Source: Ahaetulla prasina
Lineage: Eukaryota > Chordata > Lepidosauria > Squamata > Colubridae
Length of the DNA: 64,000 nt
Direction of reading: 5' to 3'
Assembly: GCF_028640845.1 (NCBI RefSeq)
Contig: NC_080539.1
Location: forward strand, 177,904,459-177,968,458
A program made the translations under genes and the position numbers. This document shows, in pieces, positions 37,601 to 49,216 of this stretch. Under the pieces are notes generated by a model. That model was not told where the DNA came from. It worked only from the letters and a program-made list of their open reading frames with translations, and made no database searches. Every line of letters begins with the position of its first letter. Positions within the stretch are counted from its first letter, which is position 1.

Positions 37601-39974
37601 CTGCTTAGAAACAAATGGGAATAAAACATATTAAAGATGTTCTTACTCCCACATATTTATTGTGAATGTATTGTTTTTATACTTTTATATTTTTTATATT
37701 TTTATACTTGTATAATTAATATATATATATATAAAAGAATATATGAAAGAAGCATTGATAAAAATAACCCCTGACAGGGAACAACTGTATTTTAAAAAGG
37801 TTTGGAATTCTAAATCAGAGTTCTTTTCCTCATTTCTCCATGTGCTATATAAACCTTGTCCTTTTAGTTTGGTTTCTTTTTGTTCACAGGTCACTTTTTT
37901 TCAGTTACATAACTGTTCTGTTCAGTACATATGCCTTCAAGGTGAGCAATGATCATGTGATTGCATTTGTCCTAGTCACCAAATGACCAATGCTAATAAT
38001 TTTTTTTCCTTGGGAGACTGATACTTTTAATAAGTTGCTGCAAATATGCCAGTCACCTACTGGTAACTCAGCTGCAAATTATTTTTTACAAGAATTTTCA
38101 TTTTTGCTAAGTAAAAGAAACAAGGATTAAACTAGATTAAAATACAGGATAATAAACTGTTTTTAAGCTCTAATATTAATATATTGATCAGTCGCACTTA
38201 TTTTTAATTAAGCAATGCCTAAGCTATGTATGAAAGAAATCTAATAAATAAAATAAATGAATGTCCTTATAGTGGTGGGTACAGTCTTACATAGGTTCTG
38301 TAAGGAAAACGAAATGTTTTTATTATGAATTCATTAAGGATTATTTATTTTGTGTTATTTTTCACAGCCAAAGATTGATTGAGACAGCATAAAAATCATT
38401 TTTAAAAAATCCTATGTGCCATTTTCTATCATTTACTTCTTTCTCATTTGCTTCTAAATTGTGGCTGGCTTTTTTCTTTTATTTAAGACTTTTTCTTATA
38501 ACATTGTTTTTACACAAGTAAGACAATGATGTCCTCTCATGTATCTCATTCTATCTTTCTCTATATAAAATACAGTATATATAAAAGATATATTTTGTAG
38601 TATGTTGCTTTTTTGAAGTATTTGTGATTACTGGAGAATAAACATTTGTCATTTCACTCCTCAAATCACTATGTAGGTTATTTTTTTTCATAGTTATTGG
38701 AGAATAAAAATGTTCTTTTCAATTCCTTGGGTGAAAAAGTTGAATACCAGTATGAATTGAGTCAACTTTTGAAAAAAGTTCTCTTCGCATCTATTAGTAT
38801 TCTATTACAGATAGAATAAACAATCCATTGGCATATTATAGCATGGATTATTACTAATAGTATGGTTATTATTAATAACTATAATAGTTATTAATATCAT
38901 TATTATAAATATAAGTTATATTATAACTTTCTATTTGAATTGAGGCATTAACTATTTTATTAATGAAATCTTTTTTGTAGAGCCTTTAACTTATTAAAGA
39001 ACTGCTCAAGCCTACTTATACAATATCTTTAAAAAAAACCTCATTCTATTTTTAGATTTATCCTAATTACAGATTACTTTTATATTCTCTGCTCCACTCA
39101 ACAGTTACATCATCATAATTAACTTCTTTCAATTTTTCTTAGATTAGGATAGGGAATTTTTTGACCCCTAAATTGCCAGGTTGAGAATCAGAATCTATCC
39201 ACGTGCACATTTTTTCTCTATCTCATTAACATACAAACATATACATATTCATTCCTTCATCCCCATCCTAAGCAACAAACAACAGTCCTTCTCAGGATAA
39301 TTGGTTTATTCAATTTTTTCTAGGTCTCATGGATTTCTATAAAATCTTTCCAGCAGCATTTTCAATACAGAAATGCAATTAAATTAATGTATTAAATTGA
39401 AATTCAAAGTTTATTTTGGTCAAAAACCAACATAGAGATAATTTACTGAATGAACTGCATGGGTGGTGGGCAAATGAAATTCCATAGGAACTCTTAACAC
39501 AGCACTCAGCTTAGTACTCACCCAAAGGTGTTATAATGTAATTTATTTTTTATTTACTGCACAAATCTAAACCATTCTTTCTTGAAATACATCCACATAT
39601 TATACCATGCCCAAAGCATGTGATGACAGTTATATGTGAGCACAGAGAGAAAGGGAGGTAATTTTAGATTTAATAGGGAAAAAAGATATTTAAAAACATG
39701 GGTGGCATGGAGGGGGACAAAAGGTAAAAAATTCATTATGATATATAAACTGTTCTTTTTCTGTGTGTGTCAAAAAATTGCCCTCAAATGGTAGAAGTTG
39801 CATTATGACGTTGCAATGCACATGTTGCTATTTTGACAACATCACGAATTGCTATGGTTGCAATATACTGAAATTAGGAAACAGAAAATCTGCTTATCTT
39901 TATCTCTTATATAAATTAGGTAAATTCTAACATGAACCAATCTATTTGATTGGCATATTACACATTTAATCAAA
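37601..39974. other. AT-rich intronic stretch
   Basis: Runs of AT and TAT are common (for example 37710-37740 and 38860-38930). No gene or clear element is seen. Confidence 0.4.
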
Positions 39975-40560
39975 TAATAAAGTTGGAAGGGACCTTGGAG
40001 ATCTTCTAGGCCAGGGGTCAGCAACCCGTGGCTCTGGAGCTGCATGTGGCTCTTTCATCCGTCTGCCGCAGCTCCCTGTCACTCAAAATATGCGTCACAA
40101 CTGCAGATGTGTGATACCCACCAGCACATGATTTATTGAGCTTTTCAACACCTGGTAGGCCAACTATTGAAAAATCCAAGAAAAGAAAAGTTTCAGAAGA
40201 AAAAAGAAAGTTTAATTCAACTACATATGCTATTTCTGTGGCCACTCAGAAAATAGTCAGGCACGGGAAGGGTTTTGCGGCTCCCAGTGTTTTCTTTGCC
40301 GTGGGAAACGGGTCCAAATGGCTCTTTGAGTGTTTAAGGTTGCCGACCTCTGTTCTAGGTCAACCCTCTGCGCAAGCAGGAAACCCTATACTATTTTTGC
40401 TGGGGGCAATATGCTGACTCTGCAAACCGCTTAGAGAGTGCTGTAAAGCACTGTACAGCAGTATATACATCTAAGTACTATTGCTATTTCAGACAAATGG
40501 TTGTCCAATCTCTTCTTAAAATCCTCCAGTGTTGGAGCACCCACAGTTACTTTGTATTCA
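39975..40560 (-). mobile_element. CR1 3' end split by a hAT and a SINE fragment
   Basis: CR1 sequence on the minus strand appears in three pieces. These are 39979-40011 (ttggaagggaccttggagat), 40353-40393 (caggaaaccct) and 40489-40560 (tcctccagtgttggagcacc). The first gap is the hAT element at 40012-40352. The second, 40396-40488, is the 3' part of the SINE seen at 32953-33205. Confidence 0.8.
40012..40352 (+). mobile_element. hAT DNA transposon deletion derivative
   Basis: Ends are caggggtcagcaacc and ggttgccgacctctg. The 8-bp flanks ttctaggc (40004-40011) and ttctaggt (40353-40360) differ by one base. A frame from 40136 reads IEKSKKRKVSEEKRKFN, which resembles the N-terminus of hAT transposases of the ZBED/GTF2IRD2-like type, showing that this short copy came from an autonomous element by internal deletion. 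Confidence 0.85.
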
Positions 40561-41790
40561 GATTTTCAGAGACCCTAAATTGACATTTTTAAGTTCCAGA
40601 ATCTATCATGCTAAAAAGTTGGTTGTTGCAGTGAATTTGAATGGAGAGAATCTGCATTCTGCTTTGTTGAAGGAGGCAGTTTAGCAGAAGAGCTTCTGCT
40701 TTTTCTAGAAATGTTTGGGGTTCAAATCCAAAATATTTCCTCTTCCCATCCAATCCTTTTCATTTTCTCCACAAAATCTTATTACACAATAATCTTTTAG
40801 AAGAATAATGAGAATTTGGAGATCAGAAACAAAATAATTTTTCCCCTTTAAGATTAATCAAAGTAGAAAGGATACAATCCTGAATTTTTGTTGCTTCAAA
40901 CAGGACACTGTTTTTGTGCCTTTAAGGCACTCTTGGCTCCTGGGAAAGGCCATGGTGTATTTGGATATTTTCAGAAGTGGTTTGCCACTGCCTATTTCCT
41001 AGGGCTGAGAGAAAGTAACTAACCCTATGTCATTCAACTGGTTTGTGCCTCAGGCAGGAGTAGAACTTCTGGTCTTCCAGTTTCTAACCTGATGCCTTAA
41101 ACCATTACGTCAAATTGGCTCTCATTGTTTATTTAAATATTCTTTTGCAAAGCAACAATGACTGTTGCATTTTGTTAGTTAGAGTTGGTTAGAGTTAGGA
41201 AGCAGATGATGGGAAATACTTTTGCTTGTAATCCTCTACAATTTGAATAGCCAATGCTAGGTTGTATAAGTCATTAATACATAGGAAGATATAAATTCCC
41301 ATTTATATCCCCCTCTTGTAATACACAAATCTTAATGGACATGACACTCCAGCTGAATTCACACAATTGTATGAGTCATAATCTGCTTTATTTTTTGCTA
41401 TGAATAGCTGGATTTACACATAGAGCTAAATTTTAACCTGCAGGCTACCAACCACAACACCAGGTGAACAATGTAATTTTATAGCGATGTAATAAAATTT
41501 AATGGAATGGAGAATATTCTTATAAATATCAGATACTACAGAGGATTCATGGTTTTATTGGTCTATAGAAAATTTATAGAACAGAGCTTTGGGAACATTG
41601 TGAACATGTGTTTGAGAAAACAGATCAGGCTGGGACACATTTATTGCAATCACATGTTATTTTCCATAACTATTTGATTTAGTTTGAATATTTTTCTGCT
41701 GAAGAAATAATAGTAATTTGCAATGAGGTGTGTTGATCTAAGGGGCAGCCCTATTGTTAAGTAGCACAGTAATACATAAATGGCTAAGAG
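40561..41790. other. Intronic stretch without recognised features
   Basis: Possible old repeat fragments only (for example ggcactcttggctcctggg near 40926), not classifiable by eye. Confidence 0.35.
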
Positions 41791-41976
41791 CAGAGGTTCC
41801 CAATCTTTTTCGCCCGCGGCTCCCCCGGAAATCCAACCTGCAACTGCGCATGCGCACCAGACGCCCCAGAAATGGTGCATCAGCGCCAGACCCAGCGGGC
41901 GCGGATATTCCGCGGCGCCCCCATGACGATAGCGCGGCTCCCTGGGGGGCCGCGGCTCACACTTTGGGAATCACTG
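41791..41976. mobile_element. hAT MITE with perfect 8-bp duplication
   Basis: Ends are cagaggttcccaatctttt and cacactttgggaatcactg (imperfect inverted repeat). Perfect duplications gctaagag lie at 41783-41790 and 41977-41984. The 186-bp body is GC-rich with many CpGs and codes for nothing, in sharp contrast to the AT-rich surroundings. Confidence 0.92.
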
Positions 41977-42397
41977 GCTAAGAGGATTGGTAGGCTGGTT
42001 GTTTGCAAGGGCACTGTATTACATAAATCCACTCAGAACGAAAGCATAGACAACAATGGGTTGAAACTATAGTGTACCCCCTTTCCACTGCCCATCTCAC
42101 GATTTATTCAAAAGTTGTAATTGAACTATAGTAACTGATGGAAAGGATCACTGAGATTCTAAACCACATAATATAGGCAGAGATGATTCTGAATCAGGGA
42201 AAAGATGAAATAAACATCTCTGCTCTGCCTCATATGAGTTTAAAGCACTTTCTCCATTGTCTCATTCAGTGTTGAGATGATGTTTGGCACTAAACTGGAG
42301 CATAAACTAACAGTAACAAGTGTTGACTGTTCAAGCCACTGGGATGTTATGATTAGAGGAGTCCTTAATGCTGACCCTGGTTGCTAGCACTAATGAT

Positions 42398-42490
42398 ATT
42401 TGGTTAATTAAATGTCTATAAGAAAACACCCAAGCTCAGAGAGTACCAAAGACTCTTCATTTCAACCCTGAGTTACAAATATTCTCCTTT
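42398..42490 (+). repeat. Penelope-like element 3' tail
   Basis: The stretch gcactaatgatatttgg ... caagctcagagagtaccaaa matches the 3' end at 37530-37595 and 10835-10920. Upstream sequence from about 42290 may belong to the same copy. Confidence 0.6.
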
Positions 42491-43054
42491 ACTGATATTA
42501 AGATGATGACATTAAGGCAAACATGTCTGGGGCTTGCATGGTTGTGAAATCTCCAGAATCGCTGGACTAGATAAACATCTTAGCTGCTGTCGTACTATTG
42601 CCAGACCTTGACTGGCAAGAACCGTGGTTGGTGGTTGAGAAGGAGACTGAGAATGGCTGGGCCTTTCTATAGTGCTTATGTGAGAGATGAGAATAGAGGA
42701 AGGGGTTTGCCAGCAAAGCTCACTTGTGTAAAGTTCCCTCCATCACCCGTGTGAGAGCAGGGTTGGATGTTAAAGAGATTGGAAATAGTATGATAGGGAA
42801 GAAGAGCCTGCCCAGGGGGTAGTGCTAAGAAGAAGTATTATTAACTTGGATTGTGCCAGCAAGGTCCACTTGGTGTGAAGTTTTCCTCTTAGGCATTGAT
42901 GTATTTTAGTGCTACATAACAATGGGGCTGCCCTTAGATCAACAAATCTGATAGCAATTTATTATTTCAAAAATGACCTTTAGATAGCTCAGATGGGGTG
43001 GTGCAATTATCCTGGATCTCTCAGCAGCTTTCAGTAACATCAGCCTTAGAAAGC
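42491..43054. other. Intronic stretch without recognised features
   Basis: Nothing I can classify. Confidence 0.35.
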
Positions 43055-43495
43055 TTAACATAACAACAAAGTTGGAAGGGACCTTGGAGGCCTTCTAGTC
43101 CAACCCCCTGCCCAGGCAGGAAACCCTACACCATCTCAGTCAGATGGTTATCCAACATTTTCTTAAAAATTTCCAGTTTTGGAGCATTCACAACTTCTGC
43201 AGGCAAGTCGTTCCACTTATTAATTGTCCTAACTGTCAGGAAATTTCTCCTTAGTTCTAAGTTGCTTCTTTCTTTGATCAGTTTCCACCCATTGCTTCTT
43301 GTTCTACCCTCAGGTGCTTTGGAGAACAGCCCGACTCCCTCTTCTTTGTGGCAACCCCTGAGATATTGGAACACAGCTATCATGTCTCCCCTAGTCCTTC
43401 TTTTTATTAAACTAGACATACCCAGTTCCTGCAACCGTTCTTCATATGTTTTAGCCTCCAGTCCCCTAATCATCTTTGTTGCTCTTCTCTGAGAG
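43055..43495 (-). mobile_element. CR1 LINE 3' end
   Basis: The minus-strand frame (43126-43518) is the CR1 C-terminus, nearly the same as 31874-32242 (RRATKMIRGLE; RRTRGDMIAVFQYLRG; LRRNFLTVRTINKWNDLP). The 3' end is at about 43070 (ttggaagggaccttggaggc on the plus strand). It is 5'-truncated at about 43495 and, over the part present, free of stops. Confidence 0.9.
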
Positions 43496-43499
43496 CAAC

Positions 43500-44890
43500 T
43501 CTGTTGCTTCTGAGCCAATTTTGGGGACTAGGAGCAGGAGGTACTGTTTTGCAGCGATTCTCCTTTCTCTGCAGTTGGCTTCAGTCAGCGTTGGTGGAAC
43601 AGAGACATCAAACACTAGCTTTGCAATGTGGGGTGCCTCAGTGTTTGGGTCTCTCCTCTTCTTTAAACTACATCACAGGTTTCAAACTTGCTGCGTCATG
43701 TTGCTGTCACGTGATGTTTCACAACGTTTTCCCCATTCACGGAGCTGGGGTGGGTGTGCCTGCATGTGATGAATTCAGCCCACCAGTTTCACACACCTGA
43801 TGTACATGAAACTACTGGCTCAGCTCATTCACTGAGCTGGGAGGAAGAGCTAAGATTGTGGTGGTGCTGAGCGCCTGGAGGTTGTGAACAACCAACCAAA
43901 AAAAAAAAAAAAATCCAAGGAGATAAACTGACCTGTTCTCCTCAGCCGGTCATGAAAGGAAAAAACCCAGAAAAACAATGGAGCGCAAAGCTCCTACTGA
44001 CAATGTCACTGCCTGCTCAGGTCGGAAGGCTGAAATTGGCTGCCAGATTCAAGACCCTACTGATCCACTATGAGTTGAATGTTATCCCAAAAGGCTCTAA
44101 TTGGGTCGATAATCAATCCAGGCCCGCAAAGTCGAGACTCCCAAGGCTCTGGAAGACTTTGTCACCAACAAAATGGTGAACGGCAAAACTTGGAGTGCAA
44201 GACTCCTCCCAATGGCCAGAAAAAAATGGCGGGTTGCAGCAAATGGAGCACGTAGCTCCTGTCTGAATGTGCCAAAATCGGCCTGAAATACCCCCGCAAA
44301 CACAGTGAAATGCACGGCTATAACCTCTAACGCAGGCAGGTTAATTTGGAGCATGAAGCTCCTATGAGCAAATGGTTGAGTGGCTCTTCCAAGAAACAAA
44401 ATGGCCACTTGACCAGCCCTCAATAGAGCACAGAGCTCTTCCATGCGCTTAAAATAAAGGTGCTCCAAGCACCCAGACCACCAGTCCCAGCCCCCAAGGA
44501 ATCGCGAGGCTGCTCCACAACTCTGGAATGCCTGCAATCAATGGAGCAATTAAGTAGATGATACCACAAAAAAACATAGAGCTGGGATGCCCTATGCAAG
44601 GGCAAAACAAAAAATTAACAAAGCTAAGTTTACAGCTGCAACTACCAGCCAGTAGTGCAGCTATTCACTCACACATACAGTCCCAAGGAATAAAGCAGAA
44701 ATGATTCCAAAGATTGACTCAGCCAGGTAATTGAAGAGAGTTGCTCCCAACTGCAGGACTGAAGGACTGAATCAAAAGCTGGGAGCTCCTAGCTACAAGG
44801 GCGGGACTTAATAACTCTAACAGACTCAGTCCTCCAATCTCAACAGACAAGAACAACCCACCAATACGGAGAATATGGATATGAAACATA
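43500..44890. repeat. Unclassified repeat region with recurring small hairpins
   Basis: From about 43500 to 43910 the sequence looks like a CpG-containing interspersed repeat of unknown class. From 43978 to about 44440 five short inverted motifs recur: ggagcgcaaagctcct, ggagtgcaagactcct, ggagcacgtagctcct, ggagcatgaagctcct and gagcacagagctct. The rest of this block (to about 44860) is also GC-richer than the intron and repeat-like. I cannot place it in a known family. Confidence 0.5.
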
Positions 44891-44984
44891 TGCTTGCAAC
44901 AACCTGCAGATACAAGGATACATACAAGAAACTGTGCCTTGGTATTAGAATGATATTGTTATTATAATTAGAATGATTTTGTTA

Positions 44985-45198
44985 TTATAGACTTGGCTTA
45001 ATAAGAAGCTGACGGAACATACAAAGATCCAGGTCTATAGAGCCTGCGTCCTGAGCACACTCTTGTACTGCAGTGAGTCTTGGACCCTTTATGCATGGCA
45101 GGAGAGAAAATTGAACACCTTTCATATGTGTTGTCTCCGACATATTTTTGGCATCACCTGGCAGGACAACGTTCCAAATAGTGCAATCTTTTTTTTTA

Positions 45199-45288
<90 letters not shown>

Positions 45289-46200
45289 TTGATTTTTATA
45301 CCGCCCTTCTCCCGAAGGACTCAGGGCGGTGTACAGGCAAGATAAAACATACAATGTACAAATTAAAATGCAATTTAAAAAACTTATTTTAAAATTAGCC
45401 TGAAAAAATTAAAATATGCCAAGAACTAAAAACCCCATTTAAAATTAATCAAATTTACAAAATTTAAAATTAAAATTCAATTCAAGCTAGAATAGAATGT
45501 GTCAATTAAACATGTTTTGTCAAATAGCCACTATTGTGTTTCTTATTGTTCAGCTTTCCTTTTAATATAACCGATGCTCTATGTTTTCCCACACTGCTAC
45601 CCTCTTTGCAGTCTCTCAATAGGCTAGCGTCTGCTTAATTTTATCCCAAGACCAACAGAGTTTAAAAATAGTTCTTCGGGTTCAGTGTGCCCAGTGTTGT
45701 CATTGGAACGTACTGGAATTTCTAGCATGTATACACTACTGAAACAGCGACGTCTACGCTGGCTTGGGCATGTCGTGAGAATGGCTGATGGTCAGATTCC
45801 AAAAGATCTCCTGTATGGAGAATTAGTGCAGGGAAAGCGCCTCAGAGGGAGACCACAGCTGCGATATAAGGATATTTGCAAGAGGGACCTAAAGGCCCAG
45901 GGAATGGACATTAACAACTGGGAAACCTTGACCTCCGATCGTTCAGCTGGGAGGCTAAAGACGCAGCATGGCCTTCTCCAATTCAAAGAGACATTTGTTC
46001 AGAAGGCTGAGGCAAAGAGGCAGTCCCGGAACCAGCGAAATCTGGGGGCTGGGCAGGAGGCAGAATGTATCTGCCCTCAGTGTGGAAGGGATTGCCACTC
46101 TTGAATTGGCCTTTTTAGCCACACTAGATGCTGTTTTCAGAGCACGATACCATAGTCTTTTGAGACTGAAGAATGCCAATGCAATGCCAATGTTACTATA
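44985..46200 (+). mobile_element. RTE-like LINE C-terminal region, interrupted
   Basis: Reverse-transcriptase C-terminal pieces are found at 44990-45180 (KIQVYRACVLSTLLYCSESW; HMCCLRHIFGITWQD) and 45690-46150 (LKQRRLRWLGHVVRM; IPKDLLYGELVQGKRLRGRP), ending with a CPQCGRDCHS zinc-knuckle-like motif. The two halves are separated by the minus-strand L2 tail and ATT repeat at about 45187-45690. Clade is uncertain: the LRWLGHVVRM block is common in RTE-like LINEs but occurs elsewhere too. Confidence 0.75.
45187..45500 (-). mobile_element. L2 3' end with (ATT)n expansion, nested
   Basis: On the plus strand a long (ATT)n run at about 45203-45284 is followed by tttttataccgcccttctcc and gactcagggcggtgtacagg, the L2 3' end in reverse. 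It splits the LINE around it. Frames across the repeat read as poly-Tyr or poly-Ile and are not genes. The far (5') end is ill defined, somewhere between 45480 and 45690. Confidence 0.85.
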
Positions 46201-46239
46201 GAAATGGCTTGAAACGTTATGAAATGTAACCAAAAGGTT

Positions 46240-46400
46240 GAGATTGAATTTTTGTTTTGTATTTTACTACACCGAAAAAAGTTGGATGTCATCACTTTTT
46301 TTCTTTCTCTGCATTTTTTCTTTCTCTTGTTTTTCTAATTTTTGTTTTTTCTGTATTTTTATTTTATAATGAAACTTAATAAACATTTTATAAATCAAAG
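46240..46400. repeat. Pyrimidine-rich, possible L1 3' end
   Basis: A T/C-rich stretch leads into aaacttaataaacattttat, which has the look of a LINE 3' untranslated region with a polyadenylation signal. Classification is tentative. Confidence 0.35.
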
Positions 46401-47051
46401 AGCACTGAATGTTCCCTACTAACTTAACTGCAGTTACTGCTCAATTAGTGCACATATTTACAAATGCTTTATGCAAACTAAAAATAGACGTTCATATGAT
46501 ATGAGATCATGCCTTTCTGCTGATAGTTCAGTAAAGCTTTAAATGTGTATTTTCTGCAAGTTAACAAGAAGAATTTCCTTTTTTGAGGGGGATCGGCATT
46601 CTGTAGCAAAAGAACAACTTTTAATAATATTATGCTATGTGGCATTCTGTGGGAATCAGAACGATCACTTTGATGGGATTTAGCATATCAACAGTAACAT
46701 AAACCAAACAAAGGGCTATAATTTTTCTCTTTGTTGTTGCAGTTTTAAGACATTTCTTCAGATCATGCAGGAACTTCCATCTGGACAATATAAGTTACTC
46801 TGCTTTGGAGACAAGCTATACCTTGATTGGCTGCCTGAAGTTTATACACTCAAATTTTGGAAAACATCGCTCCAAAGAAGCCAATGATTCAAACTTGAGA
46901 TATTTAAACTTAAAGAACCCTGAATTATAGTAATTTGTAATTGTGTAACTTGTTATCTGCAGAATTTCTTTTCTTTTCCTCCATCTTTAGGAAGCAAACA
47001 CTTACTAACACTTAACATTCACATTGTTAAAATAAGATAAAATGTTCTTAC
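46401..47051. other. Intron 2 sequence next to COMMD1 exon 2
   Basis: This lies immediately downstream of the exon in gene orientation. No repeats are recognised; it looks unique. Confidence 0.45.
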
Positions 47052-47333
47052 CTGTCCATTTTTCTGAAGTTCCATTTCAACTATTGCCACAGGACTGTTC
47101 ATCTGGTCAATGTGTCTTGACTGTGTTTTTAAATCTACTCTCCAGCTTATGTTTTTCAAGCTATTTTCCCACTTGCTTTGATTTATAAGACTCTCATGAA
47201 TTTTTGCTCGTTGGTTCTTCCAAAATTTTGCAATAACTATAGCATGATCGGTTGTGATCCCCCCTGGTTTCTTTGTTTGTGCAGTCAGAAAAGCTTCTAG
47301 TTGATTTGAATCCATGTCAGCTGAAGCTATCGA
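47052..47333 (-). CDS. COMMD1: COMMD1 exon 2 (copper metabolism MURR1 domain protein 1)
   Basis: COMMD1 is a small cytosolic/endosomal protein of the Commander (CCC-retriever) complex; it acts in endosomal recycling, copper homeostasis and termination of NF-kB signalling. On the minus strand the sequence shows a polypyrimidine acceptor (ctttcag at 47340-47334), 94 codons in phase 0, and donor CAG|gtaaga at 47051. The translation SIASADMDSNQLEAFLTAQT ... WRVDLKTQSRH ... NSPVAIVEMELQKNGQ corresponds to human residues 61-154, the linker and first half of the COMM domain with its conserved Trp at 124. It is free of stops and frameshifts, so the gene looks functional. Human copper-ligand positions 101 and 110 are Gln and Ile here; His134 is kept. 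Exons 1 and 3 were not recognised in the window. Confidence 0.95.
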
Positions 47334-48837
47334 CTGAAAGAAAATGATAATTTTTACAGTCTACAATTCCACATTCTTTGATAAAGAAACTACAATTCTC
47401 AAATAATACATTATCCACAAATCTTTATACTTCCATCAAAACAAGCCTAGATTGAATTACCCAATTCTCAAAATGAAAAACAAGCATTTGTTCTGGGTTC
47501 AATGGGGATGGGGGAGGAAACAAAGAAGATACAAATTTCACTGATGTGCATATTAAATACTTAATATAAGATACCTAGCTCTGTATTTATATTGAGATGA
47601 GGCCAAGACAAAATTATATAATAAAAATATTGAGTTCTGACACTTTAACTGTCTCCTACCTAGAACAGTAGAAAATGGTGTTTCCTGGGTGATACATAGC
47701 TCTTTCACTTTAGGATAATAGAAAATTGAAAATACCCCAAAAGAAAGCAATTGTAAATTAATTTTGTACTACATGGTTATTTGGATAGTCACTAGGAGCT
47801 AAGCTTGAGTGTGTTTTACTTCAACTAATCCATAAATGTTTTCAGTGGATTGGCTCAGCAAAATGACAATAGCTTTTAAAATAACTTTGGGTACTAAACT
47901 GACAAAACCTAAGAAATATCTTGTTTAGAATAAAACATTTCTTGAGGATGAAATATAAACATTTCAGATAAATCAAATGGGTATAAATTAAAACTATAAT
48001 GAGCATATAGTACTATATGGGATCTGGTGAAAAACTTATAATACGAAATGATGATAATTATTTGTAACAGATATAATTGATGCATACATATAGTCCTAGA
48101 AGCTATTCTCTCTTTCTCTATGACTTCCCTGTCCATATTACCTGTAAAATAATTATAGTGTGAAGGAGATAGAAGTAGTATTAAACTGATTGCGAATAAT
48201 TATGACATTTAGCACAAAGGTTACTGCAAAATTGCCAAGAATGATTAGCATAAGGGAAATCATACAACAATTGATTTGACTTGTCCACCTCAAAAAAAGC
48301 CTAAAACCCCATATGTGGCTAATGAAAAATGAGAGAAGGTATCTATATATGGATACTTATGTAAAAGTGCCATTAATAAAATGTCAACTAGAATATATGA
48401 TGCAGATTTGTTAAGTCTAAGAAGAACCTAGTATGATTAATACGCAAGGTCAAAGCAGTCAGAAGGAAAAAGAACTATCGCCCAAAATGAGAGAATTAAA
48501 AATAATACAAACACTGGAAAAATTAATACAAGATAAAGATGCAGCACAATATTTTTTTAAAAAATATTATCACTAAATAGTCATGTAAACAGCTTTGCTA
48601 ATTAGGCCAAGGAGTGAAAGTATATAAACTTATTTAGAAAGACTATAAAGAAGCTGAACAACTTGTTACTTATCATTAGGAATAAAAAGAAATACAAAAC
48701 TAGCCTGCTCTTGGAAGAAATTAAAAAAAGGAAATAAATAGAGATAAAACCAAATGAAGAAGTAGATGTCATGCACAAAGAGTTCCTGAATAACTCAAAA
48801 TATTAAATTAGTGATCTTCAGTCAAATATGCTACTTA
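47334..48837. other. Intron 1 sequence next to exon 2, no recognised features
   Basis: AT-rich, apparently unique sequence. Only short runs are seen. Confidence 0.45.
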
Positions 48838-49216
48838 CCGTATATACTCGAATATAAGCCGATCCGAGTATAAGCCGAGGTCCCCAATTTTACCCCAAAA
48901 ACTGGGGTAAACTGGGGACTCGAGTATAAGCCGAGGGTGGGAAATGAGGCACCTACCGGTTGGGGAAGCCCTCCCTCCCTCAGCTGTGAAGGGTGGCGGC
49001 TCCCCGCCCGCCCTCTCACTGCACCGCAGGGCTTCAGTCCGTAAAATGTGAAAAAGAAAAAAAAAACTCGAGTATAAGCCGTATAGACCGAGTATAAGCC
49101 GAGGGCTTAAAAAAAAACTTGAGTATAAGCCGTATAGACCCGAGTATAAGCCGAGGGGACGTTTTTCAGCACAAAAAATGTGCTGAAAAACTCGGCTTAT
49201 ACTCGAGTATATATGG
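48838..49216. mobile_element. DNA transposon with 26-bp TIRs and TA flanks
   Basis: The left end ccgtatatactcgaatataa and the right end, read in reverse as ccatatatactcgagtataa, pair over about 26 bp with three mismatches. TA dinucleotides lie on both sides (48836-48837 and 49217-49218). The interior repeats the word gagtataagccgag several times and is noncoding. TA flanks point toward a Tc1/mariner-like mechanism, but the family is not identified. Confidence 0.75.

Larger units (their letters stand above)
1..47051 (-). other. COMMD1: Inferred COMMD1 intron 2 (part)
   Basis: The minus-strand donor at 47051 opens an intron running toward lower coordinates. I did not recognise the last coding exon (the end of the COMM domain, about 36 residues in human) anywhere below 47052, so the intron probably continues beyond position 1. 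COMMD1 introns are very long in human, which fits. A short, diverged exon 3 could have been missed by eye. Everything below 47052 in this list is therefore best read as intronic content. Confidence 0.55.

Noticed and set aside
45063..45345. Frames with long runs of Tyr or Ile
   Set aside because: They are translations of the (ATT)n microsatellite.
1..47051. COMMD1 exon 3 downstream of exon 2
   Set aside because: No match to the conserved end of the COMM domain was recognised by eye; a diverged short exon cannot be excluded without a search.
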